Source: CAYUQT01 sp964596165
GTDB lineage: Bacteria > Planctomycetota > Phycisphaerae > UBA1845 > JAFGLZ01
NCBI GenBank assembly: GCA_964596165.1
Contig: CAZQTW010000033.1
Coordinates: forward strand, 3,452 to 67,451
Direction of reading: 5' to 3'
Length of the DNA stretch: 64,000 nt
Part shown: positions 8,876 through 17,329 of the stretch, one piece after another
Layout: every line of letters starts with the position of its first letter
Position numbering within the stretch: the first letter of the stretch is position 1
Position numbers and translations under genes: made by a program
Notes under the pieces: model-generated
Seen by the model: the letters and a program-made list of their open reading frames with translations, nothing else
What the model was told of the DNA's origin: nothing
Databases searched by the model: none

Positions 8876-8995
8876 TCCAACACCTCGGGTGGCGCAGTAT
8901 AGCGTCGGCTGAGACGGCTGTCAGCCGAGGGGGCGAGGGTTCGTGGAAGCGCCGCGGCCTGTCGGGGGTGGTTGTCTGCGACGCGCGGCCGGAAT

Positions 8996-10216
8996 ATGAT
9001 CGTGTCGTCACATCAGGAGCCCGAGGGAATCGACCGGTCCATGGAAGCTGAGGACAAGCCCACGCCAGGTCCACGTTTCTCAAGCCGACGGCGAGGCAAG
9101 TTCGTTTTGCTCTTGTTTCCGACCTGCGCGGTTCTGGCCGTCGTTGAGGTGGTACTTCGCCTGTTTGGATACGGGGTGGACCACGGTCCGTGTTTTCAGG
9201 GGTTCGATGGGGCTGGCATCGTTCTGATGTGCTACGACAAGAATCCCGACGGATACCTGGACGTCGACCTCACGAAACACAGTGTGCGGCAGCAGTTCTA
9301 TAGAGACTACGGCATCATCGACATGGAATCATACTATCACTACACCCCCTACGGCGTGGTGACGCCATGCGACGAACATGGAATGCGACCGGGGCAGATC
9401 CGGCCGAAGACGCCGGGCAGGATCCGGATCGTGGCGATCGGCGACAGTTTTACCTATGGGCATGCGCTCAAACCGAGCGATCCATGGCCTGCGCAGCTCG
9501 ATGCATTGCTGAACGAGGGCGGACCGGAAGGCCGTCGGCGTTTCGAAGTGCTCAATTGGGGGATAGGCAACACGGACATCCCCCAAATCGCGGCTCTTCT
9601 CTTCAATCGCGTGCTTCCCGACTCGCCGGACGCGGTGGTCTATGCGTGGTACTTGAACGACCCGATCTCCTCAAAGGCCTATATCGATGCTTATCGGGAC
9701 TTGCTGGGGGGCATGCGGAAGACGGCACGCCACTTGCCGGATCGGTATGTCAGCATCGGTTGGAAGGAGGTCCACGGCATGCGCCGGTGGAGTGCGATGT
9801 ACGACTTGCTGCTGGAGAAATGGTCCTCCCGCGAGATGGGGGAGCGGACGCTTGCGTTCACGAACGATGCCTATGGCGCAGTCAATGCGGACGGTTGGGG
9901 CCAAACCCAACGGCTGATCGCGCAAATGGGTCAAGCGTGTCGCGAAAAGAGGACCTCACTGCACGTGGCGATTTGGCCGATGCTGGTGGGTTTGGGTGAG
10001 GGGTACCCCTTCGTACCGGCGCACCGCAGTGTCATTGAAGCGTGCCGGAAGGCGGAGGTGCCCGTGATCGACCTACGGGATCGCCTGAAGGCGTTTCCGG
10101 CAGACCGGCTCATCATACACCGAGAGGATCGGCATCCCAACAAGTTGGCGTGCCAACTTGCGGCCGAGGCAATCCGAGACCATCTGCGGGAGGCGCATGC
10201 GGCGTGGTTCAAATAG
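8996..10216 (+). CDS. membrane-anchored SGNH hydrolase-like protein
   Basis: About 406 aa. A single hydrophobic helix (KFVLLLFPTCAVLAVVEVVL) follows a basic N-terminus, anchoring the rest outside the cytoplasm. SGNH blocks are AIGDSFTYG (Ser), NWGIGNTDI, WYLND (Asn) and HREDRHPN (Asp/His). Proteins of this layout are common in planctomycetes, often near polysaccharide synthesis genes, where they may act as O-acyl transferases or esterases. The start is uncertain: TTG 8972, ATG 8996 and ATG 9041 are all in frame, none with an ideal ribosome site. The next gene, a sulfatase-fold protein, follows closely on the same strand. Confidence 0.78.
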   Translation: MIVSSHQEPEGIDRSMEAEDKPTPGPRFSSRRRGKFVLLLFPTCAVLAVVEVVLRLFGYGVDHGPCFQGFDGAGIVLMCYDKNPDGYLDVDLTKHSVRQQFYRDYGIIDMESYYHYTPYGVVTPCDEHGMRPGQIRPKTPGRIRIVAIGDSFTYGHALKPSDPWPAQLDALLNEGGPEGRRRFEVLNWGIGNTDIPQIAALLFNRVLPDSPDAVVYAWYLNDPISSKAYIDAYRDLLGGMRKTARHLPDRYVSIGWKEVHGMRRWSAMYDLLLEKWSSREMGERTLAFTNDAYGAVNADGWGQTQRLIAQMGQACREKRTSLHVAIWPMLVGLGEGYPFVPAHRSVIEACRKAEVPVIDLRDRLKAFPADRLIIHREDRHPNKLACQLAAEAIRDHLREAHAAWFK

Positions 10217-10313
10217 GACGCTATAATGCATTGTGGGGGTTGAACGTGTCCCGAAATACGAAAGCCGTCAATTCCCCACGGCTTCAGTCTGCTATGGGAT
10301 GGGGAGGTTTTCG

Positions 10314-11726
10314 GTGCCTGTGACCCGACGGCGTTTCCTCCAGGCCGGCTTGGCCGGTGCCGCCGCGGCGGTGGTCCCGCAGCCGATCAGGTCGTTTGGC
10401 CAAGGCCAACGGCCGCGGAACGTCCTGTTTGTTTGCCTGGATACGGTTCGCGCCGATCATCTCGGCTGCTATGGTTACTCGAGGGGAACATCCCCCAATC
10501 TGGACAAGCTTGCCGAGCGTTCGGTGGTCTTTGACGACGTGTTGAGTCCCTCGTCGTGGACATTGCCGGTTCTGGCCTCGGCAATGACGGGGCTCTATCC
10601 GCATGAGCACGGGGCCCTGTACTTTCGCACCCCGATTCGAGAGGGGACCGTGCGGCTGGCCGAGATCCTCAGCAAGGCCGGCGTGGCGAGCGCGGCGTTT
10701 GGGCAGTTTCCGTTTCACTTCGGTTTTTATCGATTCCAGCCGGGTTTTGACACATACCGTCAGAAGTGGTCCGCCCTGGCACCGAGCACGACCGGGCAGG
10801 TTCTGCGCTGGCTGCGCGAGCAGCAGGGGTGTGGCCGGGGTTTCTTCGCCTGGGTCCACTATTTTGAGCCTCACCTGCCCTATCAACTTCAGCTCGATTC
10901 GGTGGGGTTCTACGATTGGAAATACCGCGGCCAGGTGTCCAGCGTCTTCGATCCCAAGCTGATCCTCAAGCTGGCGATGGAGAAGACGGAGCAATCGCAC
11001 AAAGATCTCCTGCGCATCCTTGATCTCTATGACGGCGAGATCTTCTGCGCAGACAAGTACCTCGGGTGGGTTTTAGCGGAATTGGATCGTTTGGGCATGA
11101 CTCAGGACACGATGGTCATCGTGATGGCCGATCACGGCGAGCACTTCCTTGAACATGGACAGATTGAGCACGGCAATACGCTCTATGAGGAGTTGATTCG
11201 CATTCCGCTCGTCATCCATGTTCCGGGCTGCAAGCCGGGACGATGTCCGCAGCTCGTGTCGGTCATCGACCTTCTGCCGACCATCCTCGAGTACCTCGGG
11301 CTTCCTCGAAGCGAAACGGCCGGCATCAGTCTGATGCCGGCGCTTGAAGGACGACCCGTTCCGGAACGAACGCTGTTCAGCACGCTGGACGTGGTGACGT
11401 CGGTCATTTTCATTCCCGACGGGAAGGATCCCAGTGATCCGCGCAACGTTCAGGCAAACGACCAGAGCGTCCGCAACCTGAAGGTTATTCGTGACGGCAA
11501 AAGGAAAATGATCCTGGACATGAAGACGGCACGCTATGAACTCTATGACTTGGCGACGGATCCCAAGGAGCAACGGAATCTCTTGGGTCTGGGTGACGAA
11601 CCGCCACCCGACCTGAAGGGGAAGCTGGACGACTGGCTGACGGCGATGGAGCGGTTTAGGCCGCCGGTTGCCGCTCCCGATCCGGCGATCATTGAATCCA
11701 TGCGGGCGCTGGGCTACATCCAGTGA
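10314..11726 (+). CDS. exported sulfatase-fold hydrolase lacking the formylglycine motif
   Basis: 470 aa from the GTG that sits six bases after GGGGAGG; earlier in-frame ATGs at 10299 and upstream lack such a site. The N-terminus TRRRFLQAGLAGAAAAVV is a twin-arginine signal. Alkaline-phosphatase-superfamily metal ligands are present: FVCLDTVRADHLGCYGY, VMADHGEHF and IEHG. Where sulfatases have C/S-x-P-x-R, this protein reads WTLPVLASAMTG, placing Thr at the nucleophile position. It is therefore more likely a phosphoesterase, phosphotransferase or divergent hydrolase than a classical sulfatase. C-terminal ALGYIQ is typical of this planctomycete subgroup. Confidence 0.85.
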   Translation: MPVTRRRFLQAGLAGAAAAVVPQPIRSFGQGQRPRNVLFVCLDTVRADHLGCYGYSRGTSPNLDKLAERSVVFDDVLSPSSWTLPVLASAMTGLYPHEHGALYFRTPIREGTVRLAEILSKAGVASAAFGQFPFHFGFYRFQPGFDTYRQKWSALAPSTTGQVLRWLREQQGCGRGFFAWVHYFEPHLPYQLQLDSVGFYDWKYRGQVSSVFDPKLILKLAMEKTEQSHKDLLRILDLYDGEIFCADKYLGWVLAELDRLGMTQDTMVIVMADHGEHFLEHGQIEHGNTLYEELIRIPLVIHVPGCKPGRCPQLVSVIDLLPTILEYLGLPRSETAGISLMPALEGRPVPERTLFSTLDVVTSVIFIPDGKDPSDPRNVQANDQSVRNLKVIRDGKRKMILDMKTARYELYDLATDPKEQRNLLGLGDEPPPDLKGKLDDWLTAMERFRPPVAAPDPAIIESMRALGYIQ

Positions 11727-11925
11727 GGACCGTGTGACGTGGGGCTCGCAAACGGCAGGCAGCCGAGGTGTGACATCATGACAGACACCCGGAAGGGCAG
11801 GACTATCGCATGAGTGCATCCGGTGAGTCGGTGGTTCCCGATTGCGTCCGGCCGGGTCCGGCTCCGAGGAACGGGTCGGATCGCGTGTCGGGGGCGATGG
11901 CCTGTCCGACGTACGCCGAGCGGTC

Positions 11926-12435
11926 ATGACCAAGGCCGATGAGATGCGTTTCGCGTGCGACGCGATGTGCGGCGGGTTGGCGCGATGGCTTCGTGCGATC
12001 GGGTATGACACGACCTATGAGGCGGATGTGGACGACGCCGCTCTGGTGGCCCATGCCGATCAGGAAGGGCGTGTGCTCATATCGGCCGACGGGCGGCTCT
12101 TTGAGCGGCGGGCGATTACCTCCGGTCGGGTCCGAGCCCTGAGGCTGCCTCGGGGGCTTACGCTTCGCGAACAATTGGATTGGGTCGTGCAGGCGATGCG
12201 TCTGCCGGTGCGCGAGCCGAGGTGCACCGCGTGCAACGGGACTCTCAGCCGAGTTGGCCGGGATGAGGTGCAAGGCATCGTTCCTGCTCGAAGCCTGATA
12301 TGGGCCAATGAGTTCTACCGCTGCCGGCGGTGCGACAAGGTGTTCTGGAACGGGACCCACTGGGTGCGAATGCAGCAGGTTCGCGACCGGCTTTCCCGGC
12401 TGCTGGAACCGCAGAAACCGCCGGGCCCGGCCTAG
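11926..12435 (+). CDS. Mut7-C RNase domain protein
   Basis: 169 aa. It matches the Mut7-C (DUF82) pattern: a PIN-like half with FACDAMCGGLARWLRAIGYD, VLISADGRLFERR, then a zinc ribbon with C-T-A-C and C-R-R-C pairs ending FWNGTHWVRMQ. The family is predicted to be a nuclease; in bacteria the cellular target is unknown. I chose ATG 11926 (MTKADEMRF) because the homologous region begins just after it; ATG 11944 is possible, and the longer frame from 11842 reads like non-coding sequence. It follows the sulfatase-fold gene by 199 bases in the same direction. Confidence 0.85.
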   Translation: MTKADEMRFACDAMCGGLARWLRAIGYDTTYEADVDDAALVAHADQEGRVLISADGRLFERRAITSGRVRALRLPRGLTLREQLDWVVQAMRLPVREPRCTACNGTLSRVGRDEVQGIVPARSLIWANEFYRCRRCDKVFWNGTHWVRMQQVRDRLSRLLEPQKPPGPA

Positions 12436-12462
12436 CTTCTCTTCCGGTAATCCACTCTGCCT

Positions 12463-13470
12463 CTACTGGGATTGCAAGACGTCGAGCATCGCAGCGATGT
12501 TTTCGGCCGGGACGTCGCCCGGAATGTCGTGGGCCGGCGCGGCGATGTAGCCGCCCCGGCGGCCAATCCGATTGAGGATTTCGCCCACTTCCGTTCGGAC
12601 TTGGTCGGGCGTGCCGTAGGGCAACAGTCGTTGAATGCTGATACCGCCCCAGAAGGCCAGTCGACCTCGATAGGCCTGGTGTGTCGCGAAGATGTCCATG
12701 ACTTCGGGCTGGAACGGGTTGAAGCAGTTCACGCCGATATCGCAAAGATCACCGAGCAGTTCGCTGACGGCCCCACACGAGTGGATGAAGACGAACTTAC
12801 CGTAGTCGTGCGCCCGCCCGTACTGTTTGGCCAATCGCGGCTTAAGCAGCGATCGCCATCGGGCGGCGCCCATCAGGACGCCTCGCTGGGACCCGAAGTC
12901 GTCTCCGAAGTAGACCGCGTCCACACGGGGGTACTGCGATAGACCGACATCGAGCACCTTGAGATTGAACTCGAGGATTCGGTCGAGGACGGCTTCGACG
13001 AATGGTCTGTCCTCTGCCATCGCGAGCATCAGGTTCTCGAGCCCCGTCAGCCCCCATGCCCGTTCGAAGAGGCTGAAATCGAACGACATGACGATGAACC
13101 GGTCGGATTGCTGTTCGACCGCCCTTGCCACTCGATCAAACCGACCCGGTGCGTTCGGATCGGGCCAGGTAAAGCGGTCAAAGGTGTCTCGCGTCAGTGT
13201 TCCTTCGGGCATCCCGATGTCGGCGTCGACTTGGCGATTCCACCGAAGCCCGAACTCGTCGGTGTAGTACCCGTCCGGTCCTCGCACGCCCCATTCGACT
13301 CGGATGACGGGCGCCACGGTCATGTGGTTGCCGATCGTCTCGATGAAGTCCGGATCCCCGTAGTACTCGACCATCTTCTGCCGGGCGGGGACGGTAAAGC
13401 CGACGTGATAGGGTACCTTGTCCGGCGGCTGATGCCGCAGGGCGGCGATTACACGTTCCTTGTGGGTCAT
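12463..13470 (-). CDS. uroporphyrinogen decarboxylase-like / cobalamin methyltransferase family protein
   Basis: 335 aa from ATG 13470 (MTHKERVIAALRHQPPDKVP), a typical family start with GGAGGG upstream. It belongs to the URO-D fold group that includes heme HemE and the zinc methyltransferases MtaA/MtbA. The segment FIHSCGAVSELL supplies a His-x-Cys pair and a further Cys follows (GVNCFNPFQPE), favouring the methyltransferase-like branch over true HemE. The N-terminal Arg/Phe motif of HemE (R-Q-A-G-R) is absent. No corrinoid protein gene is adjacent. The substrate is unknown. Confidence 0.8.
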   Translation of the reverse strand: MTHKERVIAALRHQPPDKVPYHVGFTVPARQKMVEYYGDPDFIETIGNHMTVAPVIRVEWGVRGPDGYYTDEFGLRWNRQVDADIGMPEGTLTRDTFDRFTWPDPNAPGRFDRVARAVEQQSDRFIVMSFDFSLFERAWGLTGLENLMLAMAEDRPFVEAVLDRILEFNLKVLDVGLSQYPRVDAVYFGDDFGSQRGVLMGAARWRSLLKPRLAKQYGRAHDYGKFVFIHSCGAVSELLGDLCDIGVNCFNPFQPEVMDIFATHQAYRGRLAFWGGISIQRLLPYGTPDQVRTEVGEILNRIGRRGGYIAAPAHDIPGDVPAENIAAMLDVLQSQ

Positions 13471-13561
13471 GTTTGCCGGCCCTCCAAATGGGGCAACCAT
13501 TGTACGTCCGAGAAAAACCCTGACGAACAGGACCGACCGCGGGCGAGAATGGCGTTTCGCC

Positions 13562-14410
13562 TCACGGACTGCGTGGCAGCCGGATGCCGTGTGCGGTCAG
13601 CGTGCCGATCACATCGTCAGGGTCGAACGTTATTGCCGCAAGGATCTCCGTGCCCTGACCGGGATTGATGGCGACGGTTCGGCCGATTCGAGCCGTGATC
13701 ACGCCCGATTTCTGAGGCGAATCATGCAAGTGTCCGTGGAGGCTGATTGGCGGTTGGCGCCGCGCTATGAATTGTCGAATCGAGTGAGAGCCAACCGCCT
13801 CTCCGGTGATCAGGAGGTCCAACCCAACGCCGTACGGCGGGGCATGTGCGACGAAGATCCACGGGCCCGTCATTTCGGGAATCCGCGAGAGGTCCTCCTC
13901 GATGGTCGGCAGCGACGCGTAGTAGTCGCTCGCCGCCTTAACCACGGACTCCGTGGCCGGATCCCATCTCGCCCCATCGGCCAAAGGCGGCGTGTCATTT
14001 CGCCGGTCGAGCCGTTCAAAGTCCCTCGACCAGAAGGGTGAAGGCGGCGAATACGAGTAGCCCAGGACGTGCCAGTCGCCGAACCGGGCAGGCCGATCGG
14101 GTCTCAGAACGGTCAGAAGTGCCTGAGTCTCCAGCGATTGAATCGCCAGGGCGGAGCACAGCCAGTCGTGGTTTCCGAAGACCGTCGCCAGGCGACACGC
14201 CGGTCGGCATTCGGCCAAACGGCGAATCCATTCAGCCAGGTACTGCGTAACGAACTGAACCTGGGCCGCACAGGGATTGCCCATCTCCCCGTCCGGCAGC
14301 ATATCACCGCCGAAGACGATCAGGTCGGCATGGTTGCAGTACGCCACGTCAATCAGTTGTTCGAAGAGATTGACCCTTCCGTGCAGGTCGGTGGCGAAGC
14401 AGATGATCAT
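13562..14410 (-). CDS. calcineurin-like metallophosphoesterase
   Basis: 282 aa from ATG 14410, which sits four bases after GGAGG. All metallophosphoesterase motifs are seen in order: CFATDLHG (D-x-H), VFGGDMLPDG (GD), VFGNHDW (GNHD), VAHAPP (H) and LHGHLHD (GHxH). It is cytoplasmic, with no signal peptide. Proteins like this hydrolyse phosphodiesters such as cyclic nucleotides or nucleic acid ends; the substrate is not predictable. It lies 91 bases upstream of the URO-D-like gene on the same strand, with no obvious shared pathway. Confidence 0.85.
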   Translation of the reverse strand: MIICFATDLHGRVNLFEQLIDVAYCNHADLIVFGGDMLPDGEMGNPCAAQVQFVTQYLAEWIRRLAECRPACRLATVFGNHDWLCSALAIQSLETQALLTVLRPDRPARFGDWHVLGYSYSPPSPFWSRDFERLDRRNDTPPLADGARWDPATESVVKAASDYYASLPTIEEDLSRIPEMTGPWIFVAHAPPYGVGLDLLITGEAVGSHSIRQFIARRQPPISLHGHLHDSPQKSGVITARIGRTVAINPGQGTEILAAITFDPDDVIGTLTAHGIRLPRSP

Positions 14411-14506
14411 TCCGCCTCCATGCGACATTCGCTCTGCGTGACTGTCGAATGGTCCCCATGGGGATCAGGGCGGCAGGCCTCATCGTGTGGCCGCCCCGCG
14501 TGTTCG

Positions 14507-14725
14507 CTAGTATAGCCACGCTTCCAGCCTTCTGTCGAACCGATCCATTCGCTCGCCCATGCCGTCGGGCACGGATTCGACCTGCTTGCCGAGTGTGGGC
14601 TCCCCGTGGTTCTCGTCAAACGGGATGTACGTCAGATCCTGCCGGCTGTAGGAACAGCCGGACATTCCCATCAGGGCCACCGTCAGCACCAAGCTCGCCA
14701 GACTCGCGGGGCATTTTCGGATCAT
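14507..14725 (-). CDS. small lipoprotein, unknown function (72 aa)
   Basis: The frame could extend upstream to 14893, but the ATG at 14725 is followed by a clear lipoprotein signal, SLVLTVALMGMSGC, with Cys at about 24. The ~48-residue mature part (SYSRQDLTYIPFDENHG and on) is polar and charged, ends DRRLEAWLY, and has no domain I recognise. GGAG lies nine bases upstream. It lies between argG and the phosphoesterase gene on the same strand. It is longer and more polar than the two mini-lipoproteins at 1762-2161 and lacks their Tyr-Gly-Pro tail. Confidence 0.65.
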   Translation of the reverse strand: MIRKCPASLASLVLTVALMGMSGCSYSRQDLTYIPFDENHGEPTLGKQVESVPDGMGERMDRFDRRLEAWLY

Positions 14726-14849
14726 GTCTGCCGACTCCGCATAACCGTGGTTCCCATAAGGAATATCGGCAGGGAGGCGGGCCACGATCGGCCGAAACGG
14801 ACCGCATCTCGAACAGGCTACGGGAGTCCGGGTTTTACCGGACGTTTCG

Positions 14850-16085
14850 CTATCGGATACCCTTGCCCTTTCCGGAGCCCTGCACCAGGGCACGAATCTT
14901 CATGGGCAGTCCGAACAGGCGGATGAAACCGACGGCGTCCGTGCTGTCATAGGCCGCGCTCATGGTGAAGCTGGCCAGATCCGCGACGTAGAGCGAATAG
15001 GGGCTCTTCGCCCCCACGGCTATGCAGTTGCCCTTGTAAAGTTTGATCCGGGCCGTACCGGTGACGAATCGTTGCGTCGAGGTGATGAAGGCGTCAAGCG
15101 ATTCACGGAGCGACGTATACCACCGGCCGTCGTAGACCAGTTCCGCATACCGGACGGCCACCTGCTCCTTGTAGTGAAACGTCTCGCGGTCGAGACAAAT
15201 GGCTTCCATGGCGCGGTGCGCCTCGGCCAGGATCGTGCCGCCCGGCGTCTCATAGACCCCTCGCGATTTCATGCCCACCAATCGGTTTTCGACGATGTCC
15301 ACCTGGCCGACGGCATTCTTTCCGCCGATGTCGTTCAGGCGCATGATCAGTGTCACGGGGTCGAGCTTTTTGCCGTTGAGCGAAACGGGCGTTCCCCTCT
15401 CGAATCCGATCTCGACGTAGGTCGGTCTATTGGGTGCTTTCTCGATCGGCACGGACATGACAAGCATCCGATCGAGCGGTTCATTCCAGGTGCTCTCCAG
15501 TTCTCCGCCCTCGTGTGAGATGTGCCACAGATTGCGGTCGCGAGAGTAGATGCTCTTGGTCGTCACCTGGATGGGGATCTTGCGGGCGCGCGCGTAATCG
15601 ATGGCGGCCTCGCGGCTGGTCAGTTCGAACCGGGGATCCTTCCACGGGGCGATGATCTTGAGCGACGGGTTCAGCGCCATGACCGTCGTTTCGAACCGAA
15701 CCTGGTCGTTGCCCTTGCCGGTAGCGCCGTGCGCGACGGCATCCGCGCCCTCCGCCTCGGCCACGCGGACCATGTCCTTGGCGATCAGGGGGCGGGCGAT
15801 CGACGTCCCCAGCATGTACTTCTTTTCATACACGGCGCCGCTTCGCAACAGAGGCCAGAGGAAGTCCGTGGCGAACTCCTTGCGGAGATCCCGGACAATG
15901 CACTTGCGGGCGCCGCTGCGGAGAGCCTTGGTCTTGATGCCCTTCAGCTCGCCGATGCCCTGCCCGACGTCGGCCACAAAGGCGATCACATCGCAATGGT
16001 AATGCTCGCGAATCCACGGCAGGATCACGCTGGTATCCAATCCACCGCTGTAGGCCAACACCACTTTCCCTATCGACGCACTCAT
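14850..16085 (-). CDS. argG: argininosuccinate synthase
   Basis: 411 aa. ArgG joins citrulline and aspartate with ATP to form argininosuccinate in arginine synthesis. The PP-loop AYSGGLDTS is at the N-terminus, with HGATGKGNDQVRFE, and SRDRNLWHISHEGGELE further on, all hallmarks of the family. ATG 16085 has GAGGTGAGAG upstream; the in-frame GTG four codons earlier is less likely. The C-terminus ends in a basic Lys/Gly/Arg tail. Other arg genes are not nearby. The small lipoprotein gene begins 125 bases downstream. Confidence 0.96.
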   Translation of the reverse strand: MSASIGKVVLAYSGGLDTSVILPWIREHYHCDVIAFVADVGQGIGELKGIKTKALRSGARKCIVRDLRKEFATDFLWPLLRSGAVYEKKYMLGTSIARPLIAKDMVRVAEAEGADAVAHGATGKGNDQVRFETTVMALNPSLKIIAPWKDPRFELTSREAAIDYARARKIPIQVTTKSIYSRDRNLWHISHEGGELESTWNEPLDRMLVMSVPIEKAPNRPTYVEIGFERGTPVSLNGKKLDPVTLIMRLNDIGGKNAVGQVDIVENRLVGMKSRGVYETPGGTILAEAHRAMEAICLDRETFHYKEQVAVRYAELVYDGRWYTSLRESLDAFITSTQRFVTGTARIKLYKGNCIAVGAKSPYSLYVADLASFTMSAAYDSTDAVGFIRLFGLPMKIRALVQGSGKGKGIR

Positions 16086-16192
16086 TGTGTCTCTCACCTC
16101 ATGTTCGCCGGCATATCGTCCGTTCGGATCTCGCGCCGCTCATCGGGCGACGTGCCCCGTATGATACGCGACGGGGCGCCGGCATCCAACGG

Positions 16193-17263
16193 TTATTCCT
16201 CGTGAGTGGGGGGGACGGCCATCCCGCTGGTCCGGGCAGGCGCGGGAACGGCCCGTTCAATCTCGGTGATCATCTGTCCGCGTCGCCAGACCCGAACGAT
16301 GCCCGTCGACTCGCTGAGTGTGACGGCCACGCTCATCGTACTGGCGGTGATGGCGGCGGCGGCGGCGTGGCGCGTTCCCAGACCGGGCGGGAGTTCCTGG
16401 CCCGACATTGCCGTTCGCAGCGTGGTGCCGGCGGACATGATGATGCCCTTGCCGGAAATGATGAACGCGCCGTCGATGCTGCAGAAGCCCTTGACGGTTT
16501 CCCGCATGTTCTCGTCAAGGATATTGCGTTCGGCTTCGGTATAGCCTTTGAAGGGGTTGATGATGGTTTGGTGACAGTACTTCTCGATTTCCTCGGGATC
16601 GCCGATTACGAAGAGGGCTCCAACCGGCTTGCCCTCGCGTCCTTGACCGGCGAGTTCGACCGCCAGGGTCAGTACCCGCTGAAACACGGCGCGGCGAATG
16701 TGCTCGGTGATCTTGGGTTGGTCGGCCGCGCGAAACATCTCATATTCCTCGCCGACACTCATGACCACCATCGTGTCGATGCCGCGACCGACCAGGCCGA
16801 CCAGACACACGAACACCTCGCCGGGGTTCAACATTCGCTGGGAGAAGGCGATGAGCGTGGCCATCTTGATCTGACCCATGCGTGTAAGACTGACGGGCGG
16901 GACCGACAGGATTCGCGTCGTGAACCGCTGCGCCAATTCCGTCTCCTGATCGTTGCGCGCGACCAGGATCAGCGACGTGCGCTTGCCGATCAGCTTTAGA
17001 ACATCCTCGGAACGGGCAATGGCGTCCACGTAGATCAGAAGCGATGTGGCCCCGACTTCCTTGGCCACGCGGGTGGCCGCGCCGACCATCGATCGGGTGA
17101 GTTCGCCGGCCGGCAGACTGACGGCGGTCGTTGGGGTCGTCTCACGAACCTCTTTGGGCTTGGTCGACGGCGGCTTCGGCTTGCGATCGCCCTTCGCACG
17201 CTCGCCGGATGGACGGCCTGTCTGTTCGGACCGCTCGTTCTTGTCGGACGGATCGATGGCCAC
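16193..17263 (-). CDS. diadenylate cyclase domain protein (DacZ-like layout)
   Basis: About 356 aa. Residues ~50-165 resemble the pyruvate-kinase C-terminal alpha/beta domain (AATRVAKEVGATSLLIY, LILVARN). Residues ~180-345 are a DisA_N/DAC domain with SIDGAFIISGKGI (the DGA motif) and GLGTRHAAAAAI (RHR-type motif, reading RHA). DAC enzymes make cyclic di-AMP, a regulator of K+ and osmotic state. The pairing of these two domains is that of archaeal DacZ rather than DisA or CdaA. The first ~45 residues are a Lys/Pro/Ser-rich tail. I preferred GTG 17263, five bases after GAGGTGA, to ATG 17308, which lacks a ribosome site. Confidence 0.85.
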   Translation of the reverse strand: MAIDPSDKNERSEQTGRPSGERAKGDRKPKPPSTKPKEVRETTPTTAVSLPAGELTRSMVGAATRVAKEVGATSLLIYVDAIARSEDVLKLIGKRTSLILVARNDQETELAQRFTTRILSVPPVSLTRMGQIKMATLIAFSQRMLNPGEVFVCLVGLVGRGIDTMVVMSVGEEYEMFRAADQPKITEHIRRAVFQRVLTLAVELAGQGREGKPVGALFVIGDPEEIEKYCHQTIINPFKGYTEAERNILDENMRETVKGFCSIDGAFIISGKGIIMSAGTTLRTAMSGQELPPGLGTRHAAAAAITASTMSVAVTLSESTGIVRVWRRGQMITEIERAVPAPARTSGMAVPPTHEE

Positions 17264-17329
17264 GGGAGTCACCTCGTCTTTTCCATGAGAGGGTTGAGGT
17301 CGAGTCATACGAGCAATATATTGCCGGCT

